Assembly (NCBI GenBank): GCA_002077045.2
Contig: KZ111171.1
Span: 303,765-367,764 of the forward strand
Source: Rachicladosporium sp. CCFEE 5018
Taxonomy: Eukaryota; Ascomycota; Dothideomycetes; Cladosporiales; Cladosporiaceae
Direction: 5' to 3'
DNA: 64,000 nucleotides
In this document: positions 20,149-32,157 of the stretch, one piece after another
Position numbering within the stretch: the first letter of the stretch is position 1
Layout of the letters: each line of letters begins with the position of its first letter
Notes under the pieces: model-generated
What the model was told of the DNA's origin: nothing
Databases searched by the model: none
The model's input: the letters and a program-made list of their open reading frames with translations, nothing else
Translations under genes and position numbers: made by a program

Positions 20149-20825
20149 CTTGGGCGAGTTGTGTGGGTGTAAGAGCGGCTGATATTCGCTATGATCTTTG
20201 GATCTGACAGTCTTACGAGCTTTGAAGATAACAGGAGGACGATATACCAAGTAAAATGTGGTAATCGAAGCGCGATTGGAAGTCAACTTTTTTGACACTC
20301 GTGAACTTTCTCGACGTCCGTGCACATGGACTGGAGAGCGAAGTCTTGGCAAAAGCGACGACAGATGAGGGAGGAGACGAAGCGTACGAGAGGCACTGTA
20401 CCTGCAAGTGAGAGAGCTTGATGCCAATTAGACTAATACATTCGAGGTGGTCGAAGCTAGACATATGTACACTCTGCCGCTTCACTCGCTTTTCCGCCCT
20501 CACTTCACTTCCGTCTCCTGTTCTCCATCCGTCTACTACCCAACTCAACCCCGTCAGGCCCGCAGTCAGCAGCTCATAGGTCGCGTTCGACGACTGTCAT
20601 CGATCACCTGGGGTGTGCCGTACAACAGCGCGCAAGATCTGCATCTTGTGGATGCAGACCCCTCCTTTGCGGGATTGGACGACTTCGGGGTGCGCTCGCC
20701 TCGTCTGCCCGTCTTGTTGCAACTCAGCAAACGCTCGACCGCCGCAAACCCCGACACCTCTGCCGCGTGATGGGTCTGGTTCTCGTTACAGCTTATAGCT
20801 GATCACAACTCGAGGTCGCGTACGC
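20149..20825. other. 677-bp intergenic stretch
   Basis: It lies between the SSZ1 start and the UBP3 3' end (both minus). It is probably the SSZ1 leader and promoter. Nothing else is supported. Confidence 0.5.
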
Positions 20826-23758
20826 TCAGGACCTCATTCTCTCATACAACAAGATATAAGCCACCTTGTTGTCCTTCACGTTTTCCCTCCTGGCAGTAGT
20901 CGGCGTCCTCTTACCCGCCGTACTGCTCGGCGTCGCTGTGCCATTGGTCGTAGCAGCGCCAGCCAACTTCTTCGCCGCTGTGGCAGCTCCGTTCACCTCG
21001 TTCCAGGGCTTCTCCTCTACGGGTGTCTCTTCGTCCAGTCCGTCGTACATGTTGCGTTGCTTCTGCAAATCCTGCTCAGCCTTGTGCTGTTCCAACGCCC
21101 GTGCAAGTAGCTTCGGGTCCTCCTCAGCGCCGCCTTCTGCAACGTCTTGAGGGCGTACGCGGCGAATGACAGTATCGTCCATCCTGACCCACTCTCTCGA
21201 GTCCTGACGCAGTACGTCCACGGTGTAGTGTCCGCCCGCAGCAGACTTGCCATGGTGGTAGACGACAGCGGTCAGGCGGTACTTTGGAAGTCCGCCCTTG
21301 ACTGCAAACCCACCGCGCTTTGAAGGCGGAAAGACCTCCTTGGGGATTTCCAGCTCAAGCGGGTAGCCGACCTTTTTCCAGATCTTCACCGTGCCTGTGA
21401 GGTTGCTCTCGTACTGAAAACGCTTTAGGTGCAAGATCAAGACGGGTGGAAGCGTGTCGATGAAGACTTGCTTCTTGGCGGAGTTCGAACGGCCGCCGAA
21501 GTCACCGGTAAGGTTTTCCGTGCGGGTAAGGCCTTTGAGAGCGTCGACGATGTTGTTGACGTGCGAGGCGCCAATATCAAGCTGCAGTGGCTTGTACGGC
21601 TCAAGCACAACCGAATCCTTCTGGCCAGGAACGCGGAGCTCTGATCGCAGATGGCCGCCGAAGATCTTCGTAATGGGCGATGGGATGTCCTCTTGCCCTG
21701 CCGTCCGCGTGACGGAAGCCTTCTGGCGTGGGCCGACTTCAAGCCAGCCGTCGCCTGAAGTCTCTGCTGCAGGCGACGCGACCGATGAGGTCTCGGACTT
21801 CTGACCTTCCATCACAGTCACGCACTCGTCGTGCAGACCTTCTAGTAAGAAACCGAGGAACTCCTCAGAGTCTTGTTGTTGGCCTCGTCTCATTCCTTGG
21901 AAGCGCGGCAGTCTTCGGATCGCGTCGTAGACATATTCAGGCGTGACTGGGTCTCCGAAATTCTCGAGCTCCTCCGGCTTCAGCTGCCTGCGTAGAGCAT
22001 CTGCAGAGTCACCACTGCCGATGACTTTGAACTCACGCATGAACATAATGAGGGCGTCCACAAGTGGTGTCTCACTCTTCATGGAGTGCACAGTGCGCTC
22101 TTGGACTTGGCTGAGAAAGTCGTAGAACGGGGCACAAAAGACAAGCACTTGCAAGATCTGCGTTGCTGTCAGTACTGCCCAAGTATCTCAGGGGTATGTT
22201 GCACTCACCGAGTTCATATAACACATATTTCCAGTATTTACCAGCCCTCTGGGCTCCAAGAAAGAAAGTCGATCGTTCGCGACGGTGTACTGCCTCAAAG
22301 CCTCGGACAGCGAAGCGCTCTGCGGCAGTCTCGCAACGCCATTTGCAGAGTGGCTGCCGTTCTGCTGTGAAGATGCACCAGCAACAGTGTCCTTGCTACG
22401 GACTAAGTCTGCCCATGACTTCGGAGCCGCCGGCTTCGCAGGCGCCTTCACCTCCTTTTCTTGCACTGGCGTAGACTCCTCTGTTGTGGCTACTGGCTCT
22501 GCCTCTGCCGGCACAGTGTCTGGAACAGCCGAAACAGGCGTGGCAGGCGGTGCGACCTTCTCGGCGGCGGCTGCAGTGGCCTTGGACTTTGGCAGACCGG
22601 GTATGAAAGGTACAGCGATCGCAGTCCGTGTGTCTCGTCGAGTATGCTGAGACGTTTGTGTCGGTGTAGGCTTTGGCGATGGTGCCGAAGCTTGTGCAGG
22701 TGTAGTAGGTGTCGAGACTTGTGTACAGTCGCTCTCTGATGGAGCTTGTGATGTGGCTGGTGTCTCGCGCTCTGACAGAGCAGCGATTGTAGACGTCTCG
22801 GAGGCAGGTTCCTCTGCTTGTGCGCGCTCAGCGGCTTCTTCATCTCCCGCTTGGCCGTCCGTAGTCTTAGCCGCGTTGAGGTGTGGCAATGCTAGTGCAT
22901 CGTTGGATGTGTTGAGATCTTGACGCTTTCGCCGACGCGCCATTGCACGCGGCGGGAAGGAGGAGGCGGTCGTGTTGTCGGAATACCAAGGAAGCTAAGA
23001 CTTCGTCAGTACATCGGTCTACATCTGTCATAGACGCACCTTACCTTCGGTTGGTGGGGAACATATGTCACTGGAGGAAGTGACAATGGGTTCGTCGGAA
23101 CCGGCTCCTGTCTGGCAACAGCAGGCGGAGGTACTTCCGTTGGAAGTACCGGCGAAGCCATTGATTTCGCGGGTGACGACTTCGCAGCATCCTTCACTAC
23201 GGGCGTCGGCTCACCTCTCGGCGGCGTGGGCGCTGGTGAAGGCAGTCCCATGGGTGTGTGTGGATAAGAAGCCATGTGGTGTGGCATTGGACGGGGCGAA
23301 GGCGCTGCTTGCATCGACGGCTGAAACGACTGTACATGCTGCGGCTGCTGCATAGACGTCCCTCGCATGTTCGGCTGCATATTCTGGCCATTGCTATATC
23401 CGTGCTGAGGATACACCTGCTGCGGCTGCGAAGAGACCACCAGCGGTGATCGAGGCGGGTGCTGCGGCGCGTACTGTTGCGGAGGCATCTGTTGTTGCAT
23501 CCCATGTTGTGGCATCTGCGCATATGGGTATTGCTGATACGTGGGCTGCCATCTCGGGTACTGCTGTTGTCCTTGCTGAGGATAGTATGGGACGTGACCT
23601 TGTTGCGGCGGATAGCCGTAAGGGTGGTGCATTGGCGACTGGGGCATACCGTGTTGCATGTTGTAATTGTATTGCTGTTGCCGCCGCGATTGCTCATGAT
23701 GTGGTATGTTTTGTTGGCCGTGGTGCTGGCCAGCACCGGCCGGGTATTGATTCATCAT
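20826..23758 (-). CDS. UBP3: ubiquitin C-terminal hydrolase, Ubp3/USP10 type (three exons)
   Basis: Exons are 23758-23045, 22994-22209 and 22157-20826 (introns 50 and 51 nt), giving 943 residues. The first 240 residues are rich in Gln, Pro, Tyr and His (a prion-like low-complexity tract), then comes a Pro/Ala-rich linker. The peptidase C19 domain starts near residue 485: Cys box GLVNTGNMCYMNS (catalytic Cys about residue 496), QDSEEFLGFLL, LPPVLILHLKRF, and the His box YHHGKSAAGGHYTVDV followed by WVRMDD. The second intron cuts directly after the Cys box. Ubp3 with Bre5 removes ubiquitin from cargo in vesicle transport, ribophagy and stress-granule control; the low-complexity N-terminus fits that family. 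The start is the first of two adjacent ATGs. Confidence 0.88.
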
Positions 23759-24466
23759 GATCGGGGTGCTAGGACTGCAGGACCTTCGCGGCCCTGCGGA
23801 CTCTGGTTCTCTAGACCAGAGTCGTTCGTGGTGCCGGAGGTGAGGCGAAGGAGGGTGGTGGGCGTGCTTGGGCGGGCCGCATGGGAGGTGATAGGTATGT
23901 AGGCGCGGTATTCGCTAGGCGGGTAGGGGTGTCGTAGTGAGTCGAGAGCGCGGTCTCCTGCGATTACTCAGCAGACTCGACAGCGGTTGGCGAGAGCGGG
24001 CGTCGTCACTATGCTCCAGCGATAGTAAATGGAGCACCTGTACGGTGTAGGACTTGCAAGCTGGGTACCCAGTATGTGGAGGAGTCGAGGATGTGTGAAC
24101 GGTGGTGCTGCTGCATCATTCTAAAGTTTGGAGAACGCTCATTCACATTCGGCAATTTTACGCGAGCTTCACATTGAACGCTGAAACGAAGAGGAAGGAC
24201 TCGGATATAAACCTATCGAAGGCCGACTATTGCTGAAGAGCATTGTATTGATTTTGCTCTGGAGTGCTGCCTGGCAGCTTCTGCACCAGTCGTACCCTGC
24301 CGTCTTCCATTGCCGCCCAGGCTGCCTCCGTCCAACAACATAATCTTCTTCCAATGGGCAAGTAGCATTATTCAAGTCCGATACAATGAACGAGCCATGT
24401 AGCACATCCACCGACTGTAACGACTCGCGTACCTCTCGCTTCGTCCCTGGCTTAGAGCTTGGGTCT
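23759..24466. other. 708-bp intergenic stretch upstream of UBP3
   Basis: No gene is supported. Antisense and short frames have no protein-like content. It is likely the UBP3 promoter. Confidence 0.5.
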
Positions 24467-25285
24467 CTAAGGAGGCCCCTTCTTCTTCTTCGCAGCCGGA
24501 GTCCTAGCACGCACCACAGCCTTCGCATAGATCTTAGGCTCGGCTTTCGCCCTTGACTCCACAGGAATAGTGTCTTTGTCGTATTGAATCTCATCCGAAT
24601 CGTCACCATGTGGTGTGAAATGCACGCGCCGCTCCTCCTCCGCCTCCAAGGCCTTCTTAGACTTCTTGCGCTCCCTGATCGGCGGAGCCAGAGCCGTGCG
24701 TTTCCCAGCTGACTTAGCAAAGCTTTTGAAGAAGCCTGGCTTGCTTGTTGACTCAGGGCTACCGAAAGCGCCGGATTTGTAGGCGTCTAGGGGGTTGCGG
24801 ATAGCGGCAGTAGTGTTGAGTTTCTCCGAGCCGGTGGATACGGTGTTCTCCGTCCGAGTCTCGATCGTTTCCAAGTACGACTCATCGCCCACAGCCATGT
24901 GGAAGGACATGCTGTACCTCTGCGACGTGATGCTGGTCTGATGGACACGCTCGCCCTGGACAGTACGCGGAGTCGTGAGCGGCGCGGCAGGCTCTTCGTT
25001 ATAAGTAGGTCGGAGGCGAGAGCTGACAGTCTCAGGCTCTACTCTGGCAGCCATTGGCGTAGCGATCTCAGCCAAAGCGCTACGAGCGGCTTGAACGAGG
25101 ACGTTATCTGCATCCTCGCGACTGGCGGAACCCACAGCCTCAGCAGCTGCTACTCGCGTAGTGTTCGGCGGTGCAATAGTGTTCGGCGGTGCAATATTCG
25201 GGATGTCAGCCTCCGAGGGGGCAGCCGCCGGCTCCGATACCACTACATTGGCGAACAGAGCTGTGACGGCCAAGCATGGCTGCAT
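24467..25285 (-). CDS. unrecognised Ala/Pro-rich protein with basic C-terminus
   Basis: The open frame gives 272 residues that I cannot place in a family. The N-terminus (MQPCLAVTALFANVVVSEPA) is weakly signal-like. A short exact duplication encodes APPNTIAPPNT near residue 33. The C-terminal half has clusters of Lys/Arg (RERKKSKKA, AAKKKKGPP) and an acidic DDSDE block, more like a nuclear or nucleolar protein than a secreted one. A likely 42-nt intron (25332-25291, GTACGT...CTAAC...CACAG) sits in the 5' leader just before the ATG, which supports this as a transcribed gene and as the start. Function unknown. Confidence 0.55.
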   Translation of the reverse strand: MQPCLAVTALFANVVVSEPAAAPSEADIPNIAPPNTIAPPNTTRVAAAEAVGSASREDADNVLVQAARSALAEIATPMAARVEPETVSSRLRPTYNEEPAAPLTTPRTVQGERVHQTSITSQRYSMSFHMAVGDESYLETIETRTENTVSTGSEKLNTTAAIRNPLDAYKSGAFGSPESTSKPGFFKSFAKSAGKRTALAPPIRERKKSKKALEAEEERRVHFTPHGDDSDEIQYDKDTIPVESRAKAEPKIYAKAVVRARTPAAKKKKGPP

Positions 25286-25399
25286 GATGTCTGTGCGACG
25301 TTAGTGAGGATCCTTAAAGCAGCTTAACGTACCTATAGCATCACTCACTCAAGTCTATCGAACCTCTCCACACCTGCCTTCACATGTTCACGCAGTGTC

Positions 25400-25729
25400 C
25401 TAGTAGTCAGTAGTGCTCCAAGTCGGCGCGTAAGTGTAGACATACAGATTTGCTGCCTGTGAGGTGTCGAAAGCCACTCGCAGCTCCTGCACAGTCTTCG
25501 ACAGGACCTTCATGTCGCCTTCGAGTCCTGCAATCTTGATTTGCTGCTCGTCGGTGATGAGCTCCAGATCTGCAGTCTTGTCCTGCTGCTGAGAAAGTGC
25601 CGCCTTGTAGGCACTCAATTTCGCGGCTGCGTTATTCAGCCAATCTTTGACATCGGCCATGTGCTTGTCTCGCTTCTCAGACTTGATGAGCAGCTGTTTG
25701 ACCGCCTCGCCGATCGCTTCGGCGTCCAT
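25400..25729 (-). CDS. small coiled-coil protein, unrecognised
   Basis: Translation from the ATG at 25729 gives 109 residues (MDAEAIGEAVKQLLIKSEKR). The frame is open for 38 further codons upstream, but that part is Thr/His/Ser-rich and looks untranslated. The centre (about residues 25-90) has heptad-like Leu/Ile spacing (LSAYKAALSQQQ, LELITDEQQIKIAGLEGDMK), so a coiled coil is likely. There is no signal peptide or membrane segment. It could be a small adaptor or an unannotated orphan; nothing points to a function. Confidence 0.5.
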   Translation of the reverse strand: MDAEAIGEAVKQLLIKSEKRDKHMADVKDWLNNAAAKLSAYKAALSQQQDKTADLELITDEQQIKIAGLEGDMKVLSKTVQELRVAFDTSQAANLYVYTYAPTWSTTDY

Positions 25730-26389
25730 GCTCGATGATGTGAGTGTGCAGATCCGGTGAATCAAAACCGGATGAACTGTTGTCGAGGAAGTGTGGAAGT
25801 CAGTGCTGTTTACATGTGGTGACGTGTGTACATAACAAGCCAAGAAGGTGATATTGGGGGAAGGAGCGACAGGGGCATGTTCTGACCACGTTGTGCCTAC
25901 ACTTCCTGCGTGAGGGTACCAGGTCAGTCAAGTATCAGCCAGTGAAACGAAGATTGGATGTCCGTCCCGCTAGCACGAGATTCGCGTCATGCTTGGACGA
26001 GACGGCAGCTCTGTGCAAATGTACTATGGCGGGCATTGGGAGGCATCCCTGTCAAGCGCAGTCAGCGTGAGACTGTCCTCTGAGTGGTGGCATAGCTGTC
26101 AAGATGCCCTGATCTCCCGCCAATGCTCGAGATTAGAAGCGTGCAACTCAGTACCTCAGCTTCTCAAATCACCGGAACTCGAAGTCCATGAGCTCCATCG
26201 CATGCCCATCTACTCGTCTCTCATGAGAGCTCCTCAGACCAACAATGCTGCCAATTGAGATGACGATAGAGTGGCAAACGAACAACTGAATGTGAAGTTG
26301 TTCGTGCCCGATGCTTTTCTCACTGTACAATGTTTCGCTCCATGCCCTTTTCTGTTCCGTACCTCTCAGAAACCAGTGTCTCGCACCGT
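25730..26389. other. 660-bp intergenic stretch
   Basis: It lies between the coiled-coil gene and the MGR2 3' end. No supported gene. Confidence 0.5.
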
Positions 26390-26911
26390 TTACTCCTCCT
26401 TCTTTCGCCCTTGCCTCATCCGCTCCTGCCACTGCCTCTTCAATATGACTGGTCGACCGTGATTTGCCTGCGCCGCCGCGAATGCCTGGGTCATAATTGC
26501 GGAGCTTTCGGTTCGTATCGTGGTGCCGATGGACATGAAGAAGCTGCAGTAGGTGTCAGTCTTTCGAGTCCTGGCAGATCCCCCGTCCCGAACCAAGGCA
26601 CATACCCAAACGTGGCAGCAGATCCAAGCATGTACTGTCCCAGTGTTCGCATCATGCCGTTAGGGCCAGGGCCGTATCGTACTATATTCGTTGCGCCGAA
26701 GATGAAGCCGATGATGAGCCCGACCGCTGCAGTGATGGATCAGCAAAGTCCTCGGAGTGTTCCGTTCCACCAGACGTACTTCCACCCATCATGCCACCCA
26801 TCCTGACTGCGATGTGTCAGCCTATGCTCTTACCAAGTTAACGCGAGAGAGCTTACGCTTGTCGAACGTCGAAGGCCCACTCATGCCGCCGGCGGCGGCG
26901 ACTGGAGGCAT
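26390..26911 (-). CDS. MGR2: TIM23 translocase subunit Mgr2 / ROMO1 family (four exons)
   Basis: Exons are 26911-26857, 26806-26780, 26726-26606 and 26543-26390. The second exon is only 27 nt. The joined product is 118 residues, close to yeast Mgr2 (113). The family core is clear: STFDKLRMGGMMGGTVGLII, then GPGPNGMMRTLGQYMLGSAA, then FGFFMSIGTTIRTES. It has two membrane helices with Gly-rich faces. Mgr2 is an inner-membrane subunit that couples TIM23 to TIM21 and controls lateral release of preproteins; the animal homologue is ROMO1. The basic C-terminal tail (RQWQERMRQGRKKEE) is longer than in yeast. It diverges from the FHA gene. Confidence 0.93.
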
Positions 26912-27668
26912 CTTGGCTTGAATGTGCTAATCAAGGGTGTCTACATTGCTGTCGAGCCCAGGGCATCAACTGCTGCAGCTGTCGTTGCCAGTAGAGCGAT
27001 CCCGCGCTAACGGTTAAGGCTAACCGCGCCTACGGTCCGAAGTGTGGAGAAGTGCCAAGAGACGTTTGATCACGTGAGCGATCGGGCGAAAGAGGAGGAG
27101 TACACCAGCGACGACCTTTGAGACATCAACGCAGACTCAGACGTGAAAGGACGACATCCGAGTGGAGAGATGGTATGGATTGGTGATGATCCAATTGTTC
27201 ACCAGAGTGGAGGCGGTACAGCATCATTCCTCCTCGCGCTGCCACTTTGCGCACGAGCGCTTCGCTTCTCTCCTTTCAACGCGGGACAACATTAAGCGAG
27301 AGATCCTGGACCACACCAACACCTCGCCGATCTGACCCTGCAACATTCACCATATTCTGATCACTAACAGGCTTTGGTGACTGTTGTACTACTAGATATA
27401 CCTGCCCTTCACATCTGGGCAGCTGCCATCTCCGCACACAACGAACACGACCGCGACCCGCGCCGCACTCACGTTGCAACAAGGAAACGACCACGACTCC
27501 GGCACACGAGCAGTGCATGGTCACGGCAGCGAGCATACCTCACCATAACATATTAATATATCGGGACAGTCCGCTTGGGAAAGCAGTGGTGCGTGACGGA
27601 GCTGGGCAGGCACGAGAGACCGGGCAAAGCAACAACACCCCAGCAGTCACGGCAGCCGCGCTTTCTCC
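26912..27668. other. divergent promoter region MGR2 / FHA gene
   Basis: This 757-bp region separates two divergent starts. A CACGTG-like site is near 27071 (tcacgtga). No gene is supported. Confidence 0.5.
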
Positions 27669-30008
27669 ATGACGGCCGTCGCACCGCCAGTCAATCTCCA
27701 GCAGAACGGCAAGATAGGATGGAGTAATGGCACAAATGGCAACGCGTACCCTGCAATGACGCAGGACGAGGTCAGCAAGATGATGTTCGCGCCCGGGCCG
27801 CGAAAGACGGTCGCCAGGCAGAACTCGGCATCTTCACTCGCATCGACAAGCTCATCAACTTCCACGATATCGGCGTCTTCTTCAACTGGTACGAATGGGA
27901 CTGCGGGTACGGCGCCGACGAGTGTGGGCTCGGGAGAGGCGGGGAATTGGGCAGTGCGCAAGAAGCCGACGCGGGGACTTTGGCCGCCGGGCAAGGCGGA
28001 GCCAGCGACTGGACTCAGTACTGCACGTCCGCAGCCAGTGACCTCGAACTCGTCGGGACAGGTCGCGACAACCGCAATCTCCGCAATACACGCACCGATG
28101 CTACCTTCACAACAAATGGCGAATGGCACATCACTGCAGAATGGCGGCGCCGTCAGAAATCAAAATGCGAACGAGCCGCCGGCCATACTTCACTTACTAC
28201 CCATCAACGGCACCTTCGAGCGGAAGACCATCACTGTACCTTACTATCCTGAAGTGCTACGGATTGGACGACAGACGAATGCAAAGACCATACCCACACC
28301 CCTGAACGGCTACTTTGATTCGAAAGTACTCTCACGACAGCACGCGGAAGTCTACGCAGACCGCAACGGCCGCATCTTTATCAAGGATGTGAAGAGCAGC
28401 AACGGCACATTCGTTAACGGCATGCGACTGAGTCCAGAGAACAAAGAGTCGGAGCCACGAGAAGTGCGAGAGCAGGACGTCTTGGAGCTGGGCATCGATA
28501 TTGTGAGCGAGGATCAGAAGACTGTGGTACATCACAAAGTGGCTGCAAAAGTGGAACATGCAGGAGTGTACCAGCAGGGCGGTGATTCGATGAACTTCGG
28601 CGACCTGGATCCGAGCGGCGGGAATGGTATGCTAGTGGGCGGGCAGCCGATGAAGAGGACTGGTAGTCAGACAAGCATTAACGGGCGTGGAGCTCTCAAT
28701 ATGCCTGGGCAGGTGGCGTTGAATGGGCCGTTACTAGGCCAGCCCACGACTGTGCGCAACTGGTTGAATCCGATTACGACCGAGCATATCGTGAAGAAGC
28801 TCAACGCACGTACTGTCAGGCCTATCGCGATGAGAGCACAGCTAACATTTCTGTAGACCGAGATGAAGCTCGCAATCCAGCAATCGCAAGATCTCCAAAG
28901 AGCGCGACAATGCATAGAAGCCATGCTCGGGAATGAAAGCAAGTCACCTGGCAAGGAATCGAAGCCGGCATCAGAGAAGTCAAAGCCTTCTCCCGTGAAG
29001 TCGCTAGGTGATCTCAAATCGCACTTCTCCGAGCCTCCAGCACCACCTCCACAAGCACCCCTCCCCGAGAAGCCAGATGTCATCAAGGCTCTCGCGGATC
29101 CACTGATTCAGCCGCTACTCCGACGAGCAGACACCACACGGCCAGTATCAAATAGCAGTTCACCGACGCGCATGGATCACTCGAGTGACATCCTGCGCCT
29201 CTGCGAAGCCCTGAAGCTAGCGAAGGGCGAGCTCAGCAGCCAAGCAGAGCGGATGAAGGGTCTAGAGACCCAGCTTGCCGAGGAGCGAACCGCACGCGAG
29301 ACAGCTGAACAACGAGCACAAGGCTCCACACCTCACTCTCCCACCGAAGCTTCGACCGGCACGAAGGCGAAGCACGACTCCCCACAGTCCAAGCACATCT
29401 CCCAGGATGGCTCGATTGTTGGAACAGAAGGTTTGCAAGCCCAACTTGAGAGGCTGCAGGACAGGATGGATCAGATGAAGACGGAGATGGAGAGCTATCG
29501 TCAAAGGGCGGAAAGCGCGGAGACCGAGAGGGACGAGGCCACGAAGACCTTGGCAGAGATGGTTGAGGAGAAGAGGAGAGAGAACTCCGGGGCTGTTGGA
29601 CTGAATGGCAGTGTCTCGAGGAACGCGTCAAGGTCAAGGCCGAACTCATCTGGATCTGGCAAGAAGGCTCTCGATCACGATCGCCCTACAGCGAACGGAC
29701 ACGCCATCACTCCAGCTTCTCATACTGGCCCCGGCAGCCCAACGACGTTCTCCCTCCTCGAGAAGGCTGGACTGGAAAACGGTGGCGTGATCACACCGGC
29801 CCAGGCAAAGATCCTGCAGGACTTCTTGAGTCATGAAGTGCTCGGCAACACAGATGGTGGGACTGGGCTCAGCGTGGCTACTTCTGCCAATGGGCAGGAG
29901 AGCGCGCTCATGTATCACGGTCGACCACTGACGAGCGCAGCATTAGTTGTGCTCGTTGGGGTGTGTCTGATGGGGTGGATCAACAATTGGAAAGTGGCTG
30001 AGCGATGA
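27669..30008 (+). CDS. FHA-domain, coiled-coil, tail-anchored protein (SLMAP/Far10/HAM-4-like), two exons
   Basis: Exons are 27669-28805 and 28857-30008, giving 762 residues. An FHA domain spans about residues 173-280 with the phosphothreonine-binding blocks LRIGRQ, SRQHAEVY and KSSNGTFVNG. Coiled coils follow at about 385-410 and 490-620 (LERLQDRMDQMKTEMESYRQ). The extreme C-terminus has one hydrophobic helix (AALVVLVGVCLMGWI) and a short basic tail, a tail anchor. This order is that of SLMAP, yeast Far9/Far10 and Neurospora HAM-4, subunits of the STRIPAK phosphatase-kinase complex at the nuclear envelope/ER that controls cell fusion and sexual development. The intron seems to use a GC donor (AAC|GCACGT); a GT donor at 28815 would add three residues. 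Confidence 0.85.
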
Positions 30009-30901
30009 AGGACAGCAAGTACCAGGTGGGAAAATTCCAGGTGGTCGGTTCCATGGCAACAACCCCCAGTGGCGAGAACGACGCACGGCCAGTATGATGC
30101 TACGGCAGATCTCCGACAGGCGAATGTGGGCATCGGCGGCCACGGGCACGCCTTGGACGCTCTACACGATGGACGACGGCTTTGAGTGATCGAGAAGTAG
30201 CGATGGTGAGCACAATAGACGCACTCAGAACGTCTCTTCCCTTTGTCAGCGTTGTGTACATATCGGCGGCATGGCGGCACTTTGTGTAGTGGCAAGGCTC
30301 AAGTTTACTGCATGGGAGGCATAGCTGGATCACGGTCTGGCGCTACTAGAAGGCGGGCGGTATTGGATCATTGCTACAACACTCTGCCTTCTTCCCAAGT
30401 CATCGTTTCATCCTCCCTGTAGTCTCACACGTCGTGCTCGGCCCTTCTCTCGTGGTCACCACGCATGTCGATTTCTCCACCCCCGTGCCAAAATTGCGGG
30501 GTACCGCCATGGGGGTTCGCTACGCACGTGCCACACCTACCTTGGAGCTCTCTCCTCTCGTTCCCGCATGCACTCTACACTTGCATGTACCAGTATCAAG
30601 GTACCTCGCAAGGCCAAGGTGGACGCTATTTGACGCAGACTCTCTCTCAAGCTCTCTCTTCGACATTGACTGACGTTGACTGGTATCGATATCTGGAGCT
30701 GGATTTGAATAGGAGTTGACTGAGGACGACGGAGTGTTGATTGCGCTTGCATACGGCACTGCAGCGGCACTTGCTTGTCCGCGTGACTGCGAGCTCTTCG
30801 CACAATACAGCAGTATTACCTGCTCCAGCCCATCGGCTCGCAACTCCTCATAGCTACTCACAATCACCTATCGCTACCACCCCCCATCCCTTACGCCCAC
30901 A
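30009..30901. other. 893-bp intergenic stretch
   Basis: It lies between tandem plus-strand genes. Only chance open frames. It is likely the promoter of the NIPSNAP gene; the last 60 bases are pyrimidine-rich. Confidence 0.5.
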
Positions 30902-32157
30902 ATGTTCACCCGCCGCCTAGCCACCAAGGCCTCCTCCGCCCGCGCCCTCTCCACAACCTCCCACAACCTCAGCAAAGCCCCCGCCCTAGCAGACGTCCAG
31001 ATCGACACGCACCATGTGTTTGATCAACGTCAGAAGGACTTCCGCGCCGACCTCGCCGCCCGCGCCAGGAGAGACAGAGAGCAACATGAGAGTCAGTCTG
31101 CAGCGTCCATCTTAGCTAAGCAATCTTCCACCCCTTCATCATCATCCGCTTCTACTACCGATTTAGGCACCTTGGGCCTCGGCTCACTTTCTACGTCTAC
31201 AGGGGAGCGACTCGAGAAAGACGCCGCGAAGCAGAAACGGGTAGGCAGCGGGCCTATCAGCAAGTTGATTTATGGGACTGAAGAGGGGAGGAAGATGGAT
31301 CAGGATATTGAGCGGAGTTTCTCGCAGGTGCTGGCGAGGGGGAAGTATGTGCATAGTGTTGTATTTCATGAGGTCAAGCCGGATAAGGTTGAGGAGTATG
31401 TGGAGTTGGTAGGAGGGTGGTATCCTAGGATGGCGGGCATGCCTGAGAATAAGGTACTGCATAATGCATCTTTCAGCTCCGCAGGGTATAGTGGCTGACA
31501 TGAACGGCAACAGGTTAACCTCGTCGGCAGCTGGCGCACCGAAGTAGGCGACTGCGACACCTTCGTGCACATCTGGGAGTACCAGCGCTACGCCGGCTAC
31601 CACGCCTCGCTCCACGCCATCCAATCGCACCCCGAGTTCGCGGAATTCGACCGGAAGCTTAAGACGCTCATCTCCAGCAAGAAGACTTCTCTCATGCAGG
31701 AATTTAGTTTCTGGCCGACTAGCCCGCCAAGGCAGCTTGGGGGTGTGTTTGAGTTGAGGACTTATACGCTGCATCCGGGGAACCTGCTCGAGTGGGAGCA
31801 TCATTGGCGGAAGGGGTTGGAGGCACGGAAGGAGGTGATGGAAGGGGTGGGAGCCTGTGAGTGATGCTGTGCTTGAAATGAGATTGAGGTCGGATACTAA
31901 CGCAAGGTGTAGGGTTCGTGCAGATCGGCGCGCTTAACGAGGTGCATCATCTGTGGCAGTTCCCGGATCTTCAGGAGCGGAAGGGGAGGAGAGAGCAGAG
32001 TTGGGGACAGGCTGGGTGCGTTTCAGCGATTCTCAGAAACACTGTAACATGCTGACATGAATGTAGATGGGCCGAGACTGTACATCGCACGGTACCGCTC
32101 ATTCAGAAGATGAACTCGCGGATCATGGTGCCTTTGCCATGGAGCCCGATCGGGTGA
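30902..32157 (+). CDS. NIPSNAP-family mitochondrial protein (four exons)
   Basis: Exons are 30902-31453, 31514-31856, 31913-32015 and 32067-32157, all in phase, giving 362 residues. The N-terminus is rich in Arg, Ser and Ala and lacks acids (MFTRRLATKASSARALST), a mitochondrial targeting sequence. Two ferredoxin-like NIPSNAP repeats follow: first KYVHSVVFHEVKPDKVEEYV with VGSWRTEVGDCDTFVHIWEY, then GGVFELRTYTLHPGNLLEWE with ALNEVHHLWQFPDLQERKGR. The end (IMVPLPWSPIG) is typical. NIPSNAP proteins are mitochondrial-matrix or outer-surface proteins linked to mitophagy signalling in animals; the fungal role is not settled. Confidence 0.9.

Noticed and set aside
20149..20427. 93-codon in-frame N-terminal extension of Ssz1
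   Set aside because: It has no ATG and its Ser/Arg-rich content is unlike Ssz1; the family N-terminus starts at the ATG at 20148.
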